Under the pieces are notes generated by a model, which was not told the origin of the DNA, searched no databases, and worked only from the letters and a program-made list of their open reading frames with translations. The position numbers and the translations under genes are program-made. Shown piece by piece: positions 43,574 to 54,778 of a DNA stretch of 64,000 bases (position 1 is its first letter; the number at the start of each line of letters is the position of its first letter). The stretch is from Herbiconiux aconitum (lineage in GTDB: Bacteria > Actinomycetota > Actinomycetes > Actinomycetales > Microbacteriaceae): NCBI RefSeq assembly GCF_024979235.1, contig NZ_JANLCM010000001.1:992001-1056000 (forward strand), in the 5' to 3' direction.

Positions 43574-43602
43574 AAACTACGGCCTGAAGGGCCTGTGGTC
43601 AA
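43574..43602 (-). promoter_or_regulatory. Candidate rpmH promoter
   Basis: On the minus strand TTGACC (43602-43597) and TAGTTT (43579-43574) are 17 bases apart, pointing at rpmH 82 bases away. It lies in the rpmH-dnaA gap next to DnaA boxes. Confidence 0.5.
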
Positions 43603-43625
43603 ACCGGATCAGCACAAAGGATCAA

Positions 43626-43646
43626 TTATCCACAGACTGTGGACAA
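43626..43646. promoter_or_regulatory. DnaA boxes in the rpmH-dnaA gap
   Basis: TTATCCACA (43626-43634, exact consensus) and TGTGGACAA (43638-43646) face each other three bases apart. The 320-base gap (43493-43812) also holds both gene promoters. DnaA binding here would autoregulate dnaA and form part of the origin. Confidence 0.8.
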
Positions 43647-43812
43647 CATCTGTGAATGACACGCGTACAGTCAATACAGCGAACTTGCCCTGTGGCATGG
43701 CAGTCACTAGCTTAGTTGCCTACAGTTACTAACAGCCGGCGGGGGCGCAGCAAACGGCTGACAGTCGAACGGGTGAGTTCGGCCACGCAATTCACGTTCG
43801 ACAGGAGTTCCA

Positions 43813-45267
43813 TTGGCTGACGGTGCCGGCTCGACAGAGGACAACTGGCGAACGGTGCTCCAGGTGCTCTCCACCGACCAGCGCATCACCCCGCAACTCA
43901 AAGGTTTTCTCGGACTGGTCGTGCCGAAGGGCATCCTCGGCGGCTCCTTCTACCTCGAGGTTCCCAACGACTTCACCCGCGACATGCTCGAGCAGCGGGT
44001 GCGCCCCTCCCTTCTCTCTGCACTCGGCACGCTCGACCCTCAGCTCGACGTCAGCAGCTTCTCCGTCGTCGTGAACCCCGACATCGCCGGCTACGAGACC
44101 ACCACCGTGACCGATCCGGTGCCGGTGATCTCACCGGGAGGCGGCAGCCCCGGCACGGACTCGGCGTACGTCGAATCGGTTGCGCCCCCCGTGCAGGAGA
44201 CAGCAGGCCCCCACCGCAACAACGACACGCGCCTCAACGCGAAGTACAGCTTCGACAACTTCGTCATCGGCGGCTCGAACCGCTTCGCACATGCCGCTGC
44301 CGTCGCCGTGGCGGAGGCTCCGGCGAAGGCGTACAACCCCCTCTTCATCTATGGCGACTCCGGGCTCGGCAAAACCCACCTCCTTCACGCCATCGGTCAT
44401 TACGCCATCAGCCTCTATCCCGGCGTCCGAGTGCGCTACGTGAGCTCCGAGGAGTTCACGAACGACTTCATCAACTCCATCGCGAACAACCGCGGCGCCG
44501 CGTTCCAGTCGCGCTACCGCGACATCGACCTGCTACTCATCGACGACATCCAATTCCTCCAGCGAGCAGTCGAGACCCAGGAAGCCTTCTTCCACACCTT
44601 CAACACGCTCCACGACCACAACAAGCAGGTGGTCATCACCTCCGACCTGCCACCGAAGCACCTCACCGGGTTCGAAGAGCGGATGCGCACCCGGTTCGAG
44701 TGGGGTCTCATCACCGATGTGCAGACCCCCGACCTCGAGACCCGCATCGCCATCCTGCGCAAGAAGGCGCAGAGCGAACGGCTCCGAGTACCCGACGACA
44801 TCCTCGAGTTCATGGCGTCGAAGGTGTCCAGCAACGTGCGCGAACTCGAGGGCACACTCATCCGTGTCACCGCGTTCGCGAGCCTGAACCGCACGCCGGT
44901 CGACATGGCGCTCGTGCAGACCGTGCTGAAAGACCTCATCACCCTCGACGACGACAACGTCATCGCCCCGGTCGACATCATCAATCACACGGCCGAGTAC
45001 TTCAAGCTCTCGGTCGACGACCTCTACGGTTCGAGCCGCTCCCAGGCCATCGCCACGGCGCGGCAGATCGCCATGTATCTCTGTCGCGAGATGACGAGCC
45101 TCTCCCTCCCCAAGATCGGTCAGCTGTTCGGCGGTCGCGACCACACCACGGTGATGTACGCCAACAACAAGATCGGCAAGCTGATGACCGAGAAGCGGTC
45201 GATCTACAACCAGGTCACGGAGATCTCGAATCGCATCAAGCACAACCAGCGCTACAAAAGCGCCTGA
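43813..45267 (+). CDS. dnaA: Chromosomal replication initiator DnaA
   Basis: 484 residues from TTG 43813, five bases after ACAGGAG. Domain I (WRTVLQVLSTDQRITPQLKGF), a variable linker with Gly/Pro (about 95-135), domain III AAA+ with KYSFDNFVIGGSNRFAHAA, Walker A GDSGLGKTHLLHAIG and Walker B LLLIDDIQFL, and domain IV with the box-recognition motif FGGRDHTTVMYANNKI. Binds DnaA boxes on both sides of its own gene and opens oriC. Confidence 0.98.
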   Translation: MADGAGSTEDNWRTVLQVLSTDQRITPQLKGFLGLVVPKGILGGSFYLEVPNDFTRDMLEQRVRPSLLSALGTLDPQLDVSSFSVVVNPDIAGYETTTVTDPVPVISPGGGSPGTDSAYVESVAPPVQETAGPHRNNDTRLNAKYSFDNFVIGGSNRFAHAAAVAVAEAPAKAYNPLFIYGDSGLGKTHLLHAIGHYAISLYPGVRVRYVSSEEFTNDFINSIANNRGAAFQSRYRDIDLLLIDDIQFLQRAVETQEAFFHTFNTLHDHNKQVVITSDLPPKHLTGFEERMRTRFEWGLITDVQTPDLETRIAILRKKAQSERLRVPDDILEFMASKVSSNVRELEGTLIRVTAFASLNRTPVDMALVQTVLKDLITLDDDNVIAPVDIINHTAEYFKLSVDDLYGSSRSQAIATARQIAMYLCREMTSLSLPKIGQLFGGRDHTTVMYANNKIGKLMTEKRSIYNQVTEISNRIKHNQRYKSA

Positions 45268-45283
45268 GTGCTCCCTGGCAGCG

Positions 45284-45524
45284 TTGTCCACAGATTGTGA
45301 AGAGTGTGTGGATAACAGCCTCCCTGATGTTGATCAGTCGACTCGACATGTGGACTCGTTCATGGAGCGTTCATCGCCCGTCAGCCCGCGCCAACAGCCG
45401 TTTCACACCCGGTCAACAACTCACACGCATGTAGTTCGGCACGATCGAGCGGTTTAAACAGAGTTATCCACATATCCACAGGCGTTAAGAACATTAAGAG
45501 ATCTTCTTTAAACAAATGACATCC
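45284..45524. other. oriC: Chromosomal origin of replication, oriC (dnaA-dnaN gap)
   Basis: The 352-base non-coding gap between dnaA and dnaN holds DnaA boxes TTGTCCACA (45284-45292), TGTGGATAA (45307-45315), TGTGGACTC (45349-45357), TTATCCACA (45464-45472) and ATATCCACA (45472-45480). They are followed by an A/T-rich stretch (about 45481-45524, with TTTAAACA) that could be the unwinding element. Bacterial origins next to dnaA-dnaN, with parS nearby, fit this placement. Confidence 0.9.
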
Positions 45525-45619
45525 AAGAACCTTGTGCAGGAATTGCTCCACCGATCCCGTGCCTCACACCCGATAACATGGAGCGACCCCAGGTCAGTCA
45601 AGTCGACAGAGGTGACTTC

Positions 45620-46765
45620 GTGAAGTTCCAAGTAAACCGAGACGTCTTCAGCGAAGCAGTGTCGTTCGCCGTGAAGCTGTTGCCTCAGCGCACCACTCTG
45701 CCGATCCTCAGTGGAGTGCTGATCGAAGCGACGGATGACGGTCTCACCCTCTCCTCGTTCGACTACGAGGTCTCGGCGCAGACGCAGATCTCCGCCGATG
45801 TCGAAGAACCGGGAGTCGTTCTGGTCTCCGGCCGGCTGCTCTCCGACATCGCGAACCGGCTGCCGAACGCGCCCGTCAGCTTCTCCACCGAGGATTCACG
45901 CATCGTGGTGAGCTGCGGCTCGGCGCGATTCACCCTGTTGAGCATGCCGGTGGAGGAATATCCGACTCTTCCGCAGGTCGGTGCCGAATCGGGGCTGCTG
46001 CCGGCCGACCAGTTCGCCGCCGCCGTGTCACAGGTCGCGGTCGCGGCATCCCGCGACGACGTCACACCCGTCATCACCGGTGTGCAGCTCGAGGTGAGCG
46101 AGAACACGATCTCTCTCGTCGCCACCGACCGCTACCGTGTCGCCGTGCGCAACATCGATTGGGATTCGAACGACTCCGGCACACAATCGGCCACTGCCCT
46201 GGTTCCCGCCCGCACGCTGCAGGAGGTCGGCAAGACCTTCGGCAACTCCGGCACCATCTCGGTGGCGATCACCAACACCGACGACCGAGAGCTGATCGCG
46301 TTCAAGGCCGACAAGAAGACCGTCACGACCCTGCTGATCAAGGGCAACTTTCCTCCCGTGAAGCGACTGTTCCCCGAGAGTGTCGACAACTACGCGGTGA
46401 TCAACACCGCCGACCTGATCGAGGCCACCAAGCGCGTCTCCCTCGTGCTGGAGCGTGAGGCCGCGTTGCGCTTCACCTTCACCATCGATGGCGTCACCCT
46501 GGAAGCCATCGGCTCGGAGCAGGCTCAGGCATCCGAGTCGATCGACGCGCTGCTCACCGGCTCCGACACGGTCGTCTCGCTGAAGCCGCAGTTCCTGCTC
46601 GACGGTCTGGGCGCGGTGCACTCGGAGTTCGTGCGGATCTCGTTCACCAAGACCGACAATCCGAACAAGCCGGGCCCGGTGCTCATCACGAGCCAATCGT
46701 CGAAGGACCAGCCCGGGTCGGATGACTACAAATACCTGCTGCAGCCCAACCTGCTGCTGCGCTGA
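45620..46765 (+). CDS. dnaN: DNA polymerase III beta sliding clamp
   Basis: 381 residues from GTG 45620 (MKFQVNRDVFSEAVSFAVK), preferred over the upstream frame since AGAGGTGA lies just before it and family members start here. Three clamp domains by length; LLPQRTTLPILSGVLIEATDDG and DRYRVAVRNIDW are typical. Encircles DNA to hold the polymerase. Confidence 0.97.
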   Translation: MKFQVNRDVFSEAVSFAVKLLPQRTTLPILSGVLIEATDDGLTLSSFDYEVSAQTQISADVEEPGVVLVSGRLLSDIANRLPNAPVSFSTEDSRIVVSCGSARFTLLSMPVEEYPTLPQVGAESGLLPADQFAAAVSQVAVAASRDDVTPVITGVQLEVSENTISLVATDRYRVAVRNIDWDSNDSGTQSATALVPARTLQEVGKTFGNSGTISVAITNTDDRELIAFKADKKTVTTLLIKGNFPPVKRLFPESVDNYAVINTADLIEATKRVSLVLEREAALRFTFTIDGVTLEAIGSEQAQASESIDALLTGSDTVVSLKPQFLLDGLGAVHSEFVRISFTKTDNPNKPGPVLITSQSSKDQPGSDDYKYLLQPNLLLR

Positions 46766-46782
46766 CGACACAAGGAGCTGTC

Positions 46783-47670
46783 ATGAACATTGGACTCATC
46801 GGCCTGGGCAAGATGGGCAACAACATGCGCGCCCGGCTGAAGAAGTCCGGCATCGACGTGGTGGGGTATGACACCAATCCCGCCGTGAGCGATGTCGCCG
46901 ACCTCCCGGCGCTGGCTGCCGCTCTTCCCGCGCCGCGCATCGTGTGGGTCATGGTGCCGGCCGGTGCGATCACCGACGGCGTGATCCACGACCTGGCCGA
47001 GGTGCTCGACGAGGGCGACCTGATCATCGACGGTGGTAACTCCAAGTTCACCGAAGACTTCAAGCACTCCGAGTTCCTCGCACCGAAGGGCATCCAGTTC
47101 ATGGATGCCGGCGTCTCCGGCGGAGTCTGGGGCCTCGAGAACGGATACGGCCTGATGGTCGGCGGCACGGCGGAGAACGTCGAGCGGGCGATGCCCGTGT
47201 TCGACGCGCTGCGGCCCGAAGGTCCGCGGGCCGAGGGCTTCGTGCACGTCGGCGAGGTGGGCGCCGGGCACTACGCGAAGATGGTGCACAACGGCATCGA
47301 GTACGGCATCATGCAGGCGTACGCCGAGGGCTATGAGCTGCTCGACGCCAAGAAAGACATCATCAAAGATGTCACCGGCACCTTCAAGGCCTGGCAGCGC
47401 GGAACGGTCGTGCGCTCCTGGCTGCTCGAGCTCCTGGTGCGCGCACTGGAGGCCGACCCCGAATTCCGTGACATCCAGGGCTACGTGGACGACTCGGGCG
47501 AGGGTCGCTGGACCTTGGAGGAAGCGATCGAGAACGCCGTGCCGATGCCGGCCATCAGCGCGTCGATCTTCGCCCGATTCGTGTCGCGCCAGGAGGACTC
47601 GCCGTCGATGAAGGCCGTCGCCGCTCTGCGCAACCAGTTCGGCGGCCACGCGGTCAAAGAGCTCGACTAG
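46783..47670 (+). CDS. gnd: 6-phosphogluconate dehydrogenase, decarboxylating (short form)
   Basis: 295 residues, the short GndA-like form rather than the 470-residue enzyme. Rossmann start MNIGLIGLGKMGNNMRARLKK, then DGGNSKFTEDFKHSEFLAPKG, DAGVSGGVWGLENGYGLMVGG, and the catalytic Lys region HYAKMVHNGIEYG. Oxidative pentose-phosphate step producing ribulose-5-phosphate. Its place between dnaN and recF is usual in actinobacteria. Confidence 0.95.
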   Translation: MNIGLIGLGKMGNNMRARLKKSGIDVVGYDTNPAVSDVADLPALAAALPAPRIVWVMVPAGAITDGVIHDLAEVLDEGDLIIDGGNSKFTEDFKHSEFLAPKGIQFMDAGVSGGVWGLENGYGLMVGGTAENVERAMPVFDALRPEGPRAEGFVHVGEVGAGHYAKMVHNGIEYGIMQAYAEGYELLDAKKDIIKDVTGTFKAWQRGTVVRSWLLELLVRALEADPEFRDIQGYVDDSGEGRWTLEEAIENAVPMPAISASIFARFVSRQEDSPSMKAVAALRNQFGGHAVKELD

Positions 47671-47681
47671 CTCCTAGCGGC

Positions 47682-48905
47682 TTGTTCGTCCGACACCTGA
47701 GTCTCACCGACTTCCGAAACTACGTCACGGCCGAGGTCGCACTCGCGCCGGGACCGAACCTGTTCGTCGGCAGCAACGGTCAGGGCAAGACGAACCTCGT
47801 CGAGTCGCTCGCCTACCTCGCAACGCTCGGATCGCACCGGGTCTCCACCGACCAGGCGCTGATCCGAGCGGGGCAGGATTCGGCGATCGTGCGGGCCCGC
47901 CTCGAGTACGACGGGCGTGAGCTGCTCGTCGAGCTGCAGCTGAACCGCGCCGCGGCCAACCGGGCCCAGGTGAACCGGGGCGCCATCAAGCCGAGGGAGC
48001 TGCCGCGTTACGTGTCGACGGTGCTCTTCGCTCCCGAAGACCTTGCGCTCGTGCGCGGGGAGCCCTCCACACGGCGGCGCTTCGTGGATGCGCTCCTCGG
48101 CGCCAAGTCGCCACGCCTGATCGGTGTGTTCGCCGACTACGACCGCGTGCTCAAGCAGCGGAACGCGTTGCTCAAGTCGGCCCGCGCATCCGGATTGAAG
48201 AGCGAGAAGCTCTCGACCCTCGAGCTCTGGAACGAGCGGCTGGTGGAGCTCGGCTCCGAGATCATGGCTGAACGTATCGCGATCGTGGCCGCTCTCGGCC
48301 CCTTCGTGCGCGACGCCTACCAAGCCGTGGCCGGCTCCGACCAGGAGCCGAGGATCGAAGTGGTGCTGAGCATCCTGGCCGATCACCCCGAAGCCGACGA
48401 TGCGGAGGCGACCGTTGCGGCAGCGGCCGAACTCACGCGCGAGGGGCTCACGGATGCGTTCCGCGCCGCTCTCGAGAAGGTGGCGCGAGCCGAGCGCGAC
48501 CGCGGTATCACCCTCGTCGGTCCGCATCGCGACGACCTCCTCTTCAGGTTGAACGATCTCCCCGCGAAGGGCTACGCGAGCCACGGTGAGTCGTGGTCGT
48601 TCGCCCTCGCGCTGAAGCTGGCCTGCGCCGAGCTGCTGCGGGCGGACTCGATCACCGGCGACCCGATCGTCATCCTCGACGACGTGTTCGCCGAACTCGA
48701 CCAGCGCCGGCGCGGTCGGCTCGCGGATGCGGTGAAAGGCTACGAGCAGGTGCTGATCACGGCCGCCGTGTACGAAGACGTTCCCCCGGAGCTCACCGCC
48801 CAGACCGTGCGGATCTCGGCCGGGACTATCGTGGACGCATCCGGCGAACCGACCACGCCGAGCACCCCGGGCACGCCCACCGAACCGACCGAGCCGACAC
48901 CATGA
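47682..48905 (+). CDS. recF: DNA replication/repair protein RecF
   Basis: 407 residues from TTG 47682, eleven bases after gnd. SMC-like ATPase: FVRHLSLTDFRNYVTAEVAL, Walker A GSNGQGKTNLVESLAYL, signature GITLVGPHRDDLLF, and Walker B IVILDDVFAELD. Loads RecA at gaps. C-terminal 20 residues are Thr/Pro repeats. Overlaps the next gene by four bases. Confidence 0.96.
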   Translation: MFVRHLSLTDFRNYVTAEVALAPGPNLFVGSNGQGKTNLVESLAYLATLGSHRVSTDQALIRAGQDSAIVRARLEYDGRELLVELQLNRAAANRAQVNRGAIKPRELPRYVSTVLFAPEDLALVRGEPSTRRRFVDALLGAKSPRLIGVFADYDRVLKQRNALLKSARASGLKSEKLSTLELWNERLVELGSEIMAERIAIVAALGPFVRDAYQAVAGSDQEPRIEVVLSILADHPEADDAEATVAAAAELTREGLTDAFRAALEKVARAERDRGITLVGPHRDDLLFRLNDLPAKGYASHGESWSFALALKLACAELLRADSITGDPIVILDDVFAELDQRRRGRLADAVKGYEQVLITAAVYEDVPPELTAQTVRISAGTIVDASGEPTTPSTPGTPTEPTEPTP

Positions 48906-49396
48906 GCGAATCGCAGAACGTCTACCTCCGCCTCAAGGCGGCGTTCGGGGATCCGAGCTCCCGCGCGGCCACGTGGCGTGCCAAGAAGACCCGCGCGCTG
49001 GGTCGCGACGGCGACGGCACGAGCATCCCGTACGGCGTCGGTCGCGATCCACATGGGCTCGGCGACGTGATGTCGTCGCTCTCCAGCGAGCTCGGCTGGA
49101 CCTCGTCGCTGGCGAAGTCAGACCTCCTCCTGGCGTGGACGGAGATCGCCGGCCCGGAGACCGCCGAGCACAGTCGGCCGATCGGCATCACCGACTCCGT
49201 GCTCACCGTGCAATGTGACTCCACGGCCTGGGCGACCCAGCTCCGGCACATGCGCGTGTTGATCATGACCACCATCGCTCAGCGCTATCCGGATGCGGGC
49301 ATCGAGTCGATCCGCTTCGAAGCCCCCCACGCTCCGTCCTGGAAACGCGGCTCCAGATCGATTCCAGGGCGGGGTCCTCGCGACACCTACGGTTAA
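48902..49396 (+). CDS. DUF721 protein, DciA-like helicase loader
   Basis: 164 residues. The DUF721/DciA core is about 75-155: LAKSDLLLAWTEIAGPETAEHSRP and DSTAWATQLRHMRVLIM. DciA proteins load DnaB in bacteria lacking DnaC. Starts within the recF stop (ATGA). The N-terminal 60 residues are charged and variable. The operon and the absence of another loader here support the role, by family analogy. Confidence 0.88.
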   Translation: MSESQNVYLRLKAAFGDPSSRAATWRAKKTRALGRDGDGTSIPYGVGRDPHGLGDVMSSLSSELGWTSSLAKSDLLLAWTEIAGPETAEHSRPIGITDSVLTVQCDSTAWATQLRHMRVLIMTTIAQRYPDAGIESIRFEAPHAPSWKRGSRSIPGRGPRDTYG

Positions 49397-49470
49397 CAGG
49401 GCAAATGTGGTCATCCGGTCGGAAATAATCGCTCACAGCGGCATATAGCGGCCGTTTCACACCCTTCGTT

Positions 49471-49479
49471 TGATAGAAT
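49471..49479 (+). promoter_or_regulatory. Candidate gyrB promoter -10
   Basis: TGATAGAAT is an extended -10 (TGnTAGAAT) 53 bases before gyrB in the 135-base gap. The -35 position is weak. GAGGAG lies before the ATG. Confidence 0.5.
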
Positions 49480-49516
49480 TAAGGGTCGCCTGCCCGGCCG
49501 TTGGGCGCGGCACTGA

Positions 49517-51496
<1,980 letters not shown>

Positions 51497-51521
51497 TCAC
51501 CGACAGAAACTGAACTGAACC

Positions 51522-54053
51522 ATGACAGATGAATTGATGCCCCCTGCCGGCGACCGGATCGAACAGGTCGATCTGCAGCTCGAGATGCAGCGTTCCTACC
51601 TCGACTACGCGATGAGCGTGATCGTGGGCCGAGCTCTGCCCGACGTGCGTGACGGCCTGAAGCCCGTGCACCGCCGCGTGATCTACGCGATGTACGACGG
51701 CGGCTACCGGCCCGACCGCGCCTTCTCGAAGTCGGCCCGTGTGGTCGGCGAGGTGATGGGTCAGTTCCACCCGCACGGCGACACGTCGATCTACGACACC
51801 CTCGTGCGTCTCATCCAGCCGTGGAGCCTCCGCTACCCGCTCGCGCTCGGTCAGGGCAACTTCGGCTCCCCCGGCAACGACGGCGCGGCCGCCCCGCGGT
51901 ACACCGAGACGAAGATGGCTCCGCTCGCCCTCGAGATGGTGCGTGACATCCAGGAAGAGACCGTCGACTTCCAGGACAACTACGACGGCCGCACGCTCGA
52001 GCCCGTCGTGTTGCCGGCGCGCTTCCCCAACCTGCTCGTGAACGGTTCGGTGGGCATCGCGGTCGGCATGGCCACGAACATCCCGCCGCACAACCTGCGC
52101 GAGGTGGCCTCCGGCGCCATCTGGTATCTCGAGAACCCCGAGGCCGACCGCGAAGAGCTGCTCGAAGCACTGATGCAGCGGATCAAGGGCCCCGACTTCC
52201 CGACCGGCGCCCAGATCCTGGGCGTCAAGGGCATCCACGACGCCTACCGCACCGGTCGCGGCTCCATCACGATGCGCGCCGTCGTCAGCGTCGAGGAGCT
52301 GCAGGGCCGCACCTGCCTCGTGGTCACCGAGCTGCCCTACCAGGTGAACCCCGACAACCTGGCCATCAAGATCGCGGATCTGGTGAAAGACGGCAAGCTC
52401 GCCGGCATTGCCGACATCCGCGACGAGACCTCCGGTCGCACGGGTCAGCGCCTCGTCATCGTGCTGAAGCGCGACGCCGTGGCCAAGGTCGTGCTGAACA
52501 ACCTCTACAAGCACACCCCGCTGCAGGACAACTTCGGTGCCAACATGCTGGCGATCGTCGACGGCATCCCGCGCACCCTCCCCCTCGACGGCTTCATCAC
52601 CGAGTGGGTCGCTCACCAGATCACCGTCATCGTTCGGCGCACCCAGTTCCGCCTGCGCGAGGCCGAGGCGCGCATGCACATCCTGCGCGGCTACCTGAAG
52701 GCGCTCGAAGCGCTCGACGAGGTCATCGCCCTCATCCGCCGGTCGCCGACGGTCGAGCAGGCCCGCGACGGGCTGATGGAGCTGCTCGTGATCGACGAGC
52801 TGCAAGCCCGCGCCATCCTCGAACTCCAGCTGCGTCGTCTGGCCGCTCTCGAGCGCCAGAAGATCCAGGAGGAGGCCGACGAGCTGCAGCTGAAGATCGA
52901 CGAGTACAACGTCATCCTCGCCAGCCCCTCCCGGCAGCGCGAGATCATCATCGAAGAGCTCACCGACATCGTCACGAAGTTCGGCGACGACCGGCGCACC
53001 GAGATCATGTTCGGCTTCGACGGCGACATGAACGTCGAAGACCTCATCCCCGAAGAGGAGATGGTGGTCACGGTCACTCGCGGCGGCTACGTCAAGCGCA
53101 CGCGCAGTGACAACTACCGCAGCCAGCACCGCGGCGGCAAGGGTGTGAAGGGCGCGCAGCTGCGAGCGGATGACGTCGTGGAGCACTTCTTCGTCACCAC
53201 CACGCACCACTGGCTGCTGTTCTTCACCAACACCGGTCGTGTCTACCGCGCCAAGGCCTACGAGCTGCAAGAGGCCGGACGGGACGCGAAGGGTCAGCAC
53301 GTCGCGAACCTGCTCGCCCTCGCACCCGACGAGCAGATCACGCAGATCCTCGACATCCGCGACTACCAGGCCGCGCAGTTCCTCGTGCTCGCCACGAAGG
53401 GCGGCCTGCTGAAGAAGACCTCCCTCACCGAATACGACACGAACCGCTCGGGCGGCATCATCGCGATCAACCTCCGCGAGGGCGACGAGTTGGTATCGGC
53501 CCTCCTGGTCGACGAGGATTCCGACCTCTTGCTGGTGTCGAAGAAGGGCATGTCGATCCGCTTCACGGCCTCCGACGAGGCTCTGCGGCCGATGGGGCGC
53601 GCGACCTCCGGCGTCATCGGCATGAAGTTCCGCGGCGGCGACGAGCTGCAGGGAGCAGCCGTGGTCTCCGATGAAGGATTCGTGTTCATCGTGACCGAGG
53701 GGGGCTACGCCAAGCGCACCTCTGTCGACGAATACCGGGTGCAGGGCCGCGGCGGCCTGGGCATCAAGGTCGCCAAACTCGCCGAGGCACGAGGCGATCT
53801 GATCGGCTCGCTGATCGTCGGCGAGGACGACGAGGTCCTAGTGGTCCTTGCCAGCGGCAAGGTGGTACGCTCTGCCGTGGCCGAAGTTCCGGCTAAGGGA
53901 CGCGACACGATGGGCGTTGTCTTCGCCCGCTTCGCGGACGACGACCGCATCATCGCAGTGGCCAAGAACACGGAACGCAACCTGGTAGCCGAGCTCGAAG
54001 AGAGCGACGACGCCCAGGCTGCGCCTGGAGAGGAATCAACGACGGATGAGTAA
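51522..54053 (+). CDS. gyrA: DNA gyrase subunit A
   Basis: 843 residues. Breakage-reunion domain with catalytic Tyr127 ([11 protein letters not shown]), quinolone-resistance segment HGDTSIYD (Thr88 where E. coli has Ser83, Asp92 for Asp87), and a beta-pinwheel with the GyrA-box-like [12 protein letters not shown]. The C-terminal 25 residues are acidic. Overlaps the DUF3566 gene by eight bases. Confidence 0.98.
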   Translation: MTDELMPPAGDRIEQVDLQLEMQRSYLDYAMSVIVGRALPDVRDGLKPVHRRVIYAMYDGGYRPDRAFSKSARVVGEVMGQFHPHGDTSIYDTLVRLIQPWSLRYPLALGQGNFGSPGNDGAAAPRYTETKMAPLALEMVRDIQEETVDFQDNYDGRTLEPVVLPARFPNLLVNGSVGIAVGMATNIPPHNLREVASGAIWYLENPEADREELLEALMQRIKGPDFPTGAQILGVKGIHDAYRTGRGSITMRAVVSVEELQGRTCLVVTELPYQVNPDNLAIKIADLVKDGKLAGIADIRDETSGRTGQRLVIVLKRDAVAKVVLNNLYKHTPLQDNFGANMLAIVDGIPRTLPLDGFITEWVAHQITVIVRRTQFRLREAEARMHILRGYLKALEALDEVIALIRRSPTVEQARDGLMELLVIDELQARAILELQLRRLAALERQKIQEEADELQLKIDEYNVILASPSRQREIIIEELTDIVTKFGDDRRTEIMFGFDGDMNVEDLIPEEEMVVTVTRGGYVKRTRSDNYRSQHRGGKGVKGAQLRADDVVEHFFVTTTHHWLLFFTNTGRVYRAKAYELQEAGRDAKGQHVANLLALAPDEQITQILDIRDYQAAQFLVLATKGGLLKKTSLTEYDTNRSGGIIAINLREGDELVSALLVDEDSDLLLVSKKGMSIRFTASDEALRPMGRATSGVIGMKFRGGDELQGAAVVSDEGFVFIVTEGGYAKRTSVDEYRVQGRGGLGIKVAKLAEARGDLIGSLIVGEDDEVLVVLASGKVVRSAVAEVPAKGRDTMGVVFARFADDDRIIAVAKNTERNLVAELEESDDAQAAPGEESTTDE

Positions 54054-54453
54054 TCTTGGCGACAAATTCGCGAAGAAAACGGCAAGAGTCGCCACGACGA
54101 AGCAGGTTCGGCTGAAGCTGGTCTACATCGACTTCTGGTCGGTGCTGAAGATCGCCTTCCTCCTCGCGATCATCCTCGGGATCGTCATCATCGTGGCGTC
54201 GTTCCTGGTCTGGTCGGTGCTCAACCAGACGGGCGTGTTCGACTCCATCAACACACTCCTGAAGGACATCGCCGGGGCCAGCAACTTCGACCTGTTCGAC
54301 TTCGCGTCGCTGGCGCAGGTGATGGGCTTCTCGGTGGTCGTCGCGATCCTCAACGTGATCGTCATCACCGCTCTGGGGGCGATCGGGGCCGCGCTCTACA
54401 ACCTCGCTGTGCGGATCACCGGTGGTGTGATGCTCGGTTTCACCAATAAGTAG
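54046..54453 (+). CDS. DUF3566 membrane protein
   Basis: 135 residues. Basic N-terminus ([21 protein letters not shown]), two helices ([23 protein letters not shown] and [18 protein letters not shown]), and a Gly-rich end. DUF3566 proteins follow gyrA throughout actinobacteria; the function is unknown. Eight-base overlap with gyrA. Confidence 0.88.
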   Translation: MSNLGDKFAKKTARVATTKQVRLKLVYIDFWSVLKIAFLLAIILGIVIIVASFLVWSVLNQTGVFDSINTLLKDIAGASNFDLFDFASLAQVMGFSVVVAILNVIVITALGAIGAALYNLAVRITGGVMLGFTNK

Positions 54454-54509
54454 GCCGGATTCGTCCGACCGGGCCTTTGTAGGGTAATCTCTACTCTGGT
54501 CAAAAAAAC

Positions 54510-54583
54510 GGGGCTATAGCTCAGGCGGTTAGAGCGCTTCGCTGATAACGAAGAGGTCCGAGGTTCAAGTCCTCGTAGCCCCA
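54510..54583 (+). tRNA. ileT: tRNA-Ile (GAT)
   Basis: 74-base cloverleaf: acceptor GGGGCTA pairs with TAGCCCC, D-arm AGCTCAGG...AGAGC, anticodon GAT at 54544-54546 in the stem GCTTCG/CGAAGA, T-arm GAGGTTCAAGTCCTC. Discriminator A; the CCA tail is not encoded and is added by the enzyme at 29102. Confidence 0.96.
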
Positions 54584-54613
54584 CGAGAGATCCACAAGAA
54601 ATCTCCCGGAGAC

Positions 54614-54637
54614 ACCGTGCTGGTCCGCCAGCACGGT
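54614..54637. other. Perfect hairpin between the two tRNA genes
   Basis: ACCGTGCTGG and CCAGCACGGT form a 10-bp stem with loop TCCG. No T-run follows. It may guide processing of a joint tRNA transcript or weaken read-through. Confidence 0.5.
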
Positions 54638-54644
54638 CTTGCGG

Positions 54645-54717
54645 GGGGCCTTAGCTCAGTTGGTAGAGCGCCTGCTTTGCAAGCAGGATGTCGGGAGTTC
54701 GATTCTCCCAGGCTCCA
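54645..54717 (+). tRNA. alaT: tRNA-Ala (TGC)
   Basis: 73-base cloverleaf: acceptor GGGGCCT with AGGCTCC (one G-T pair), D-arm TAGCTCAGTTGG, anticodon TGC at 54678-54680 in stem CCTGC/GCAGG, T-arm GGGAGTTCGATTCTCCC. CCA not encoded. The Ile-Ala pair here is not within a rRNA operon. Confidence 0.96.
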
Positions 54718-54730
54718 CTCGATTGAAGAG

Positions 54731-54762
54731 AAAAACCCCGCACCGTGAGGTGCGGGGTTTTT
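54731..54762 (+). terminator. Rho-independent terminator after tRNA-Ala
   Basis: AAAACCCCGCACC and GGTGCGGGGTTTT form a long GC-rich stem with loop GTGA and a T-run. Confidence 0.93.
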
Positions 54763-54778
54763 GTCATCCTGCGGCTTC

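Noticed and set aside
43766..43785. Possible SOS (LexA) box before dnaA, with TCGAAC and GTTCG
   Set aside because: Half-sites are spaced six bases rather than the four of the actinobacterial consensus.
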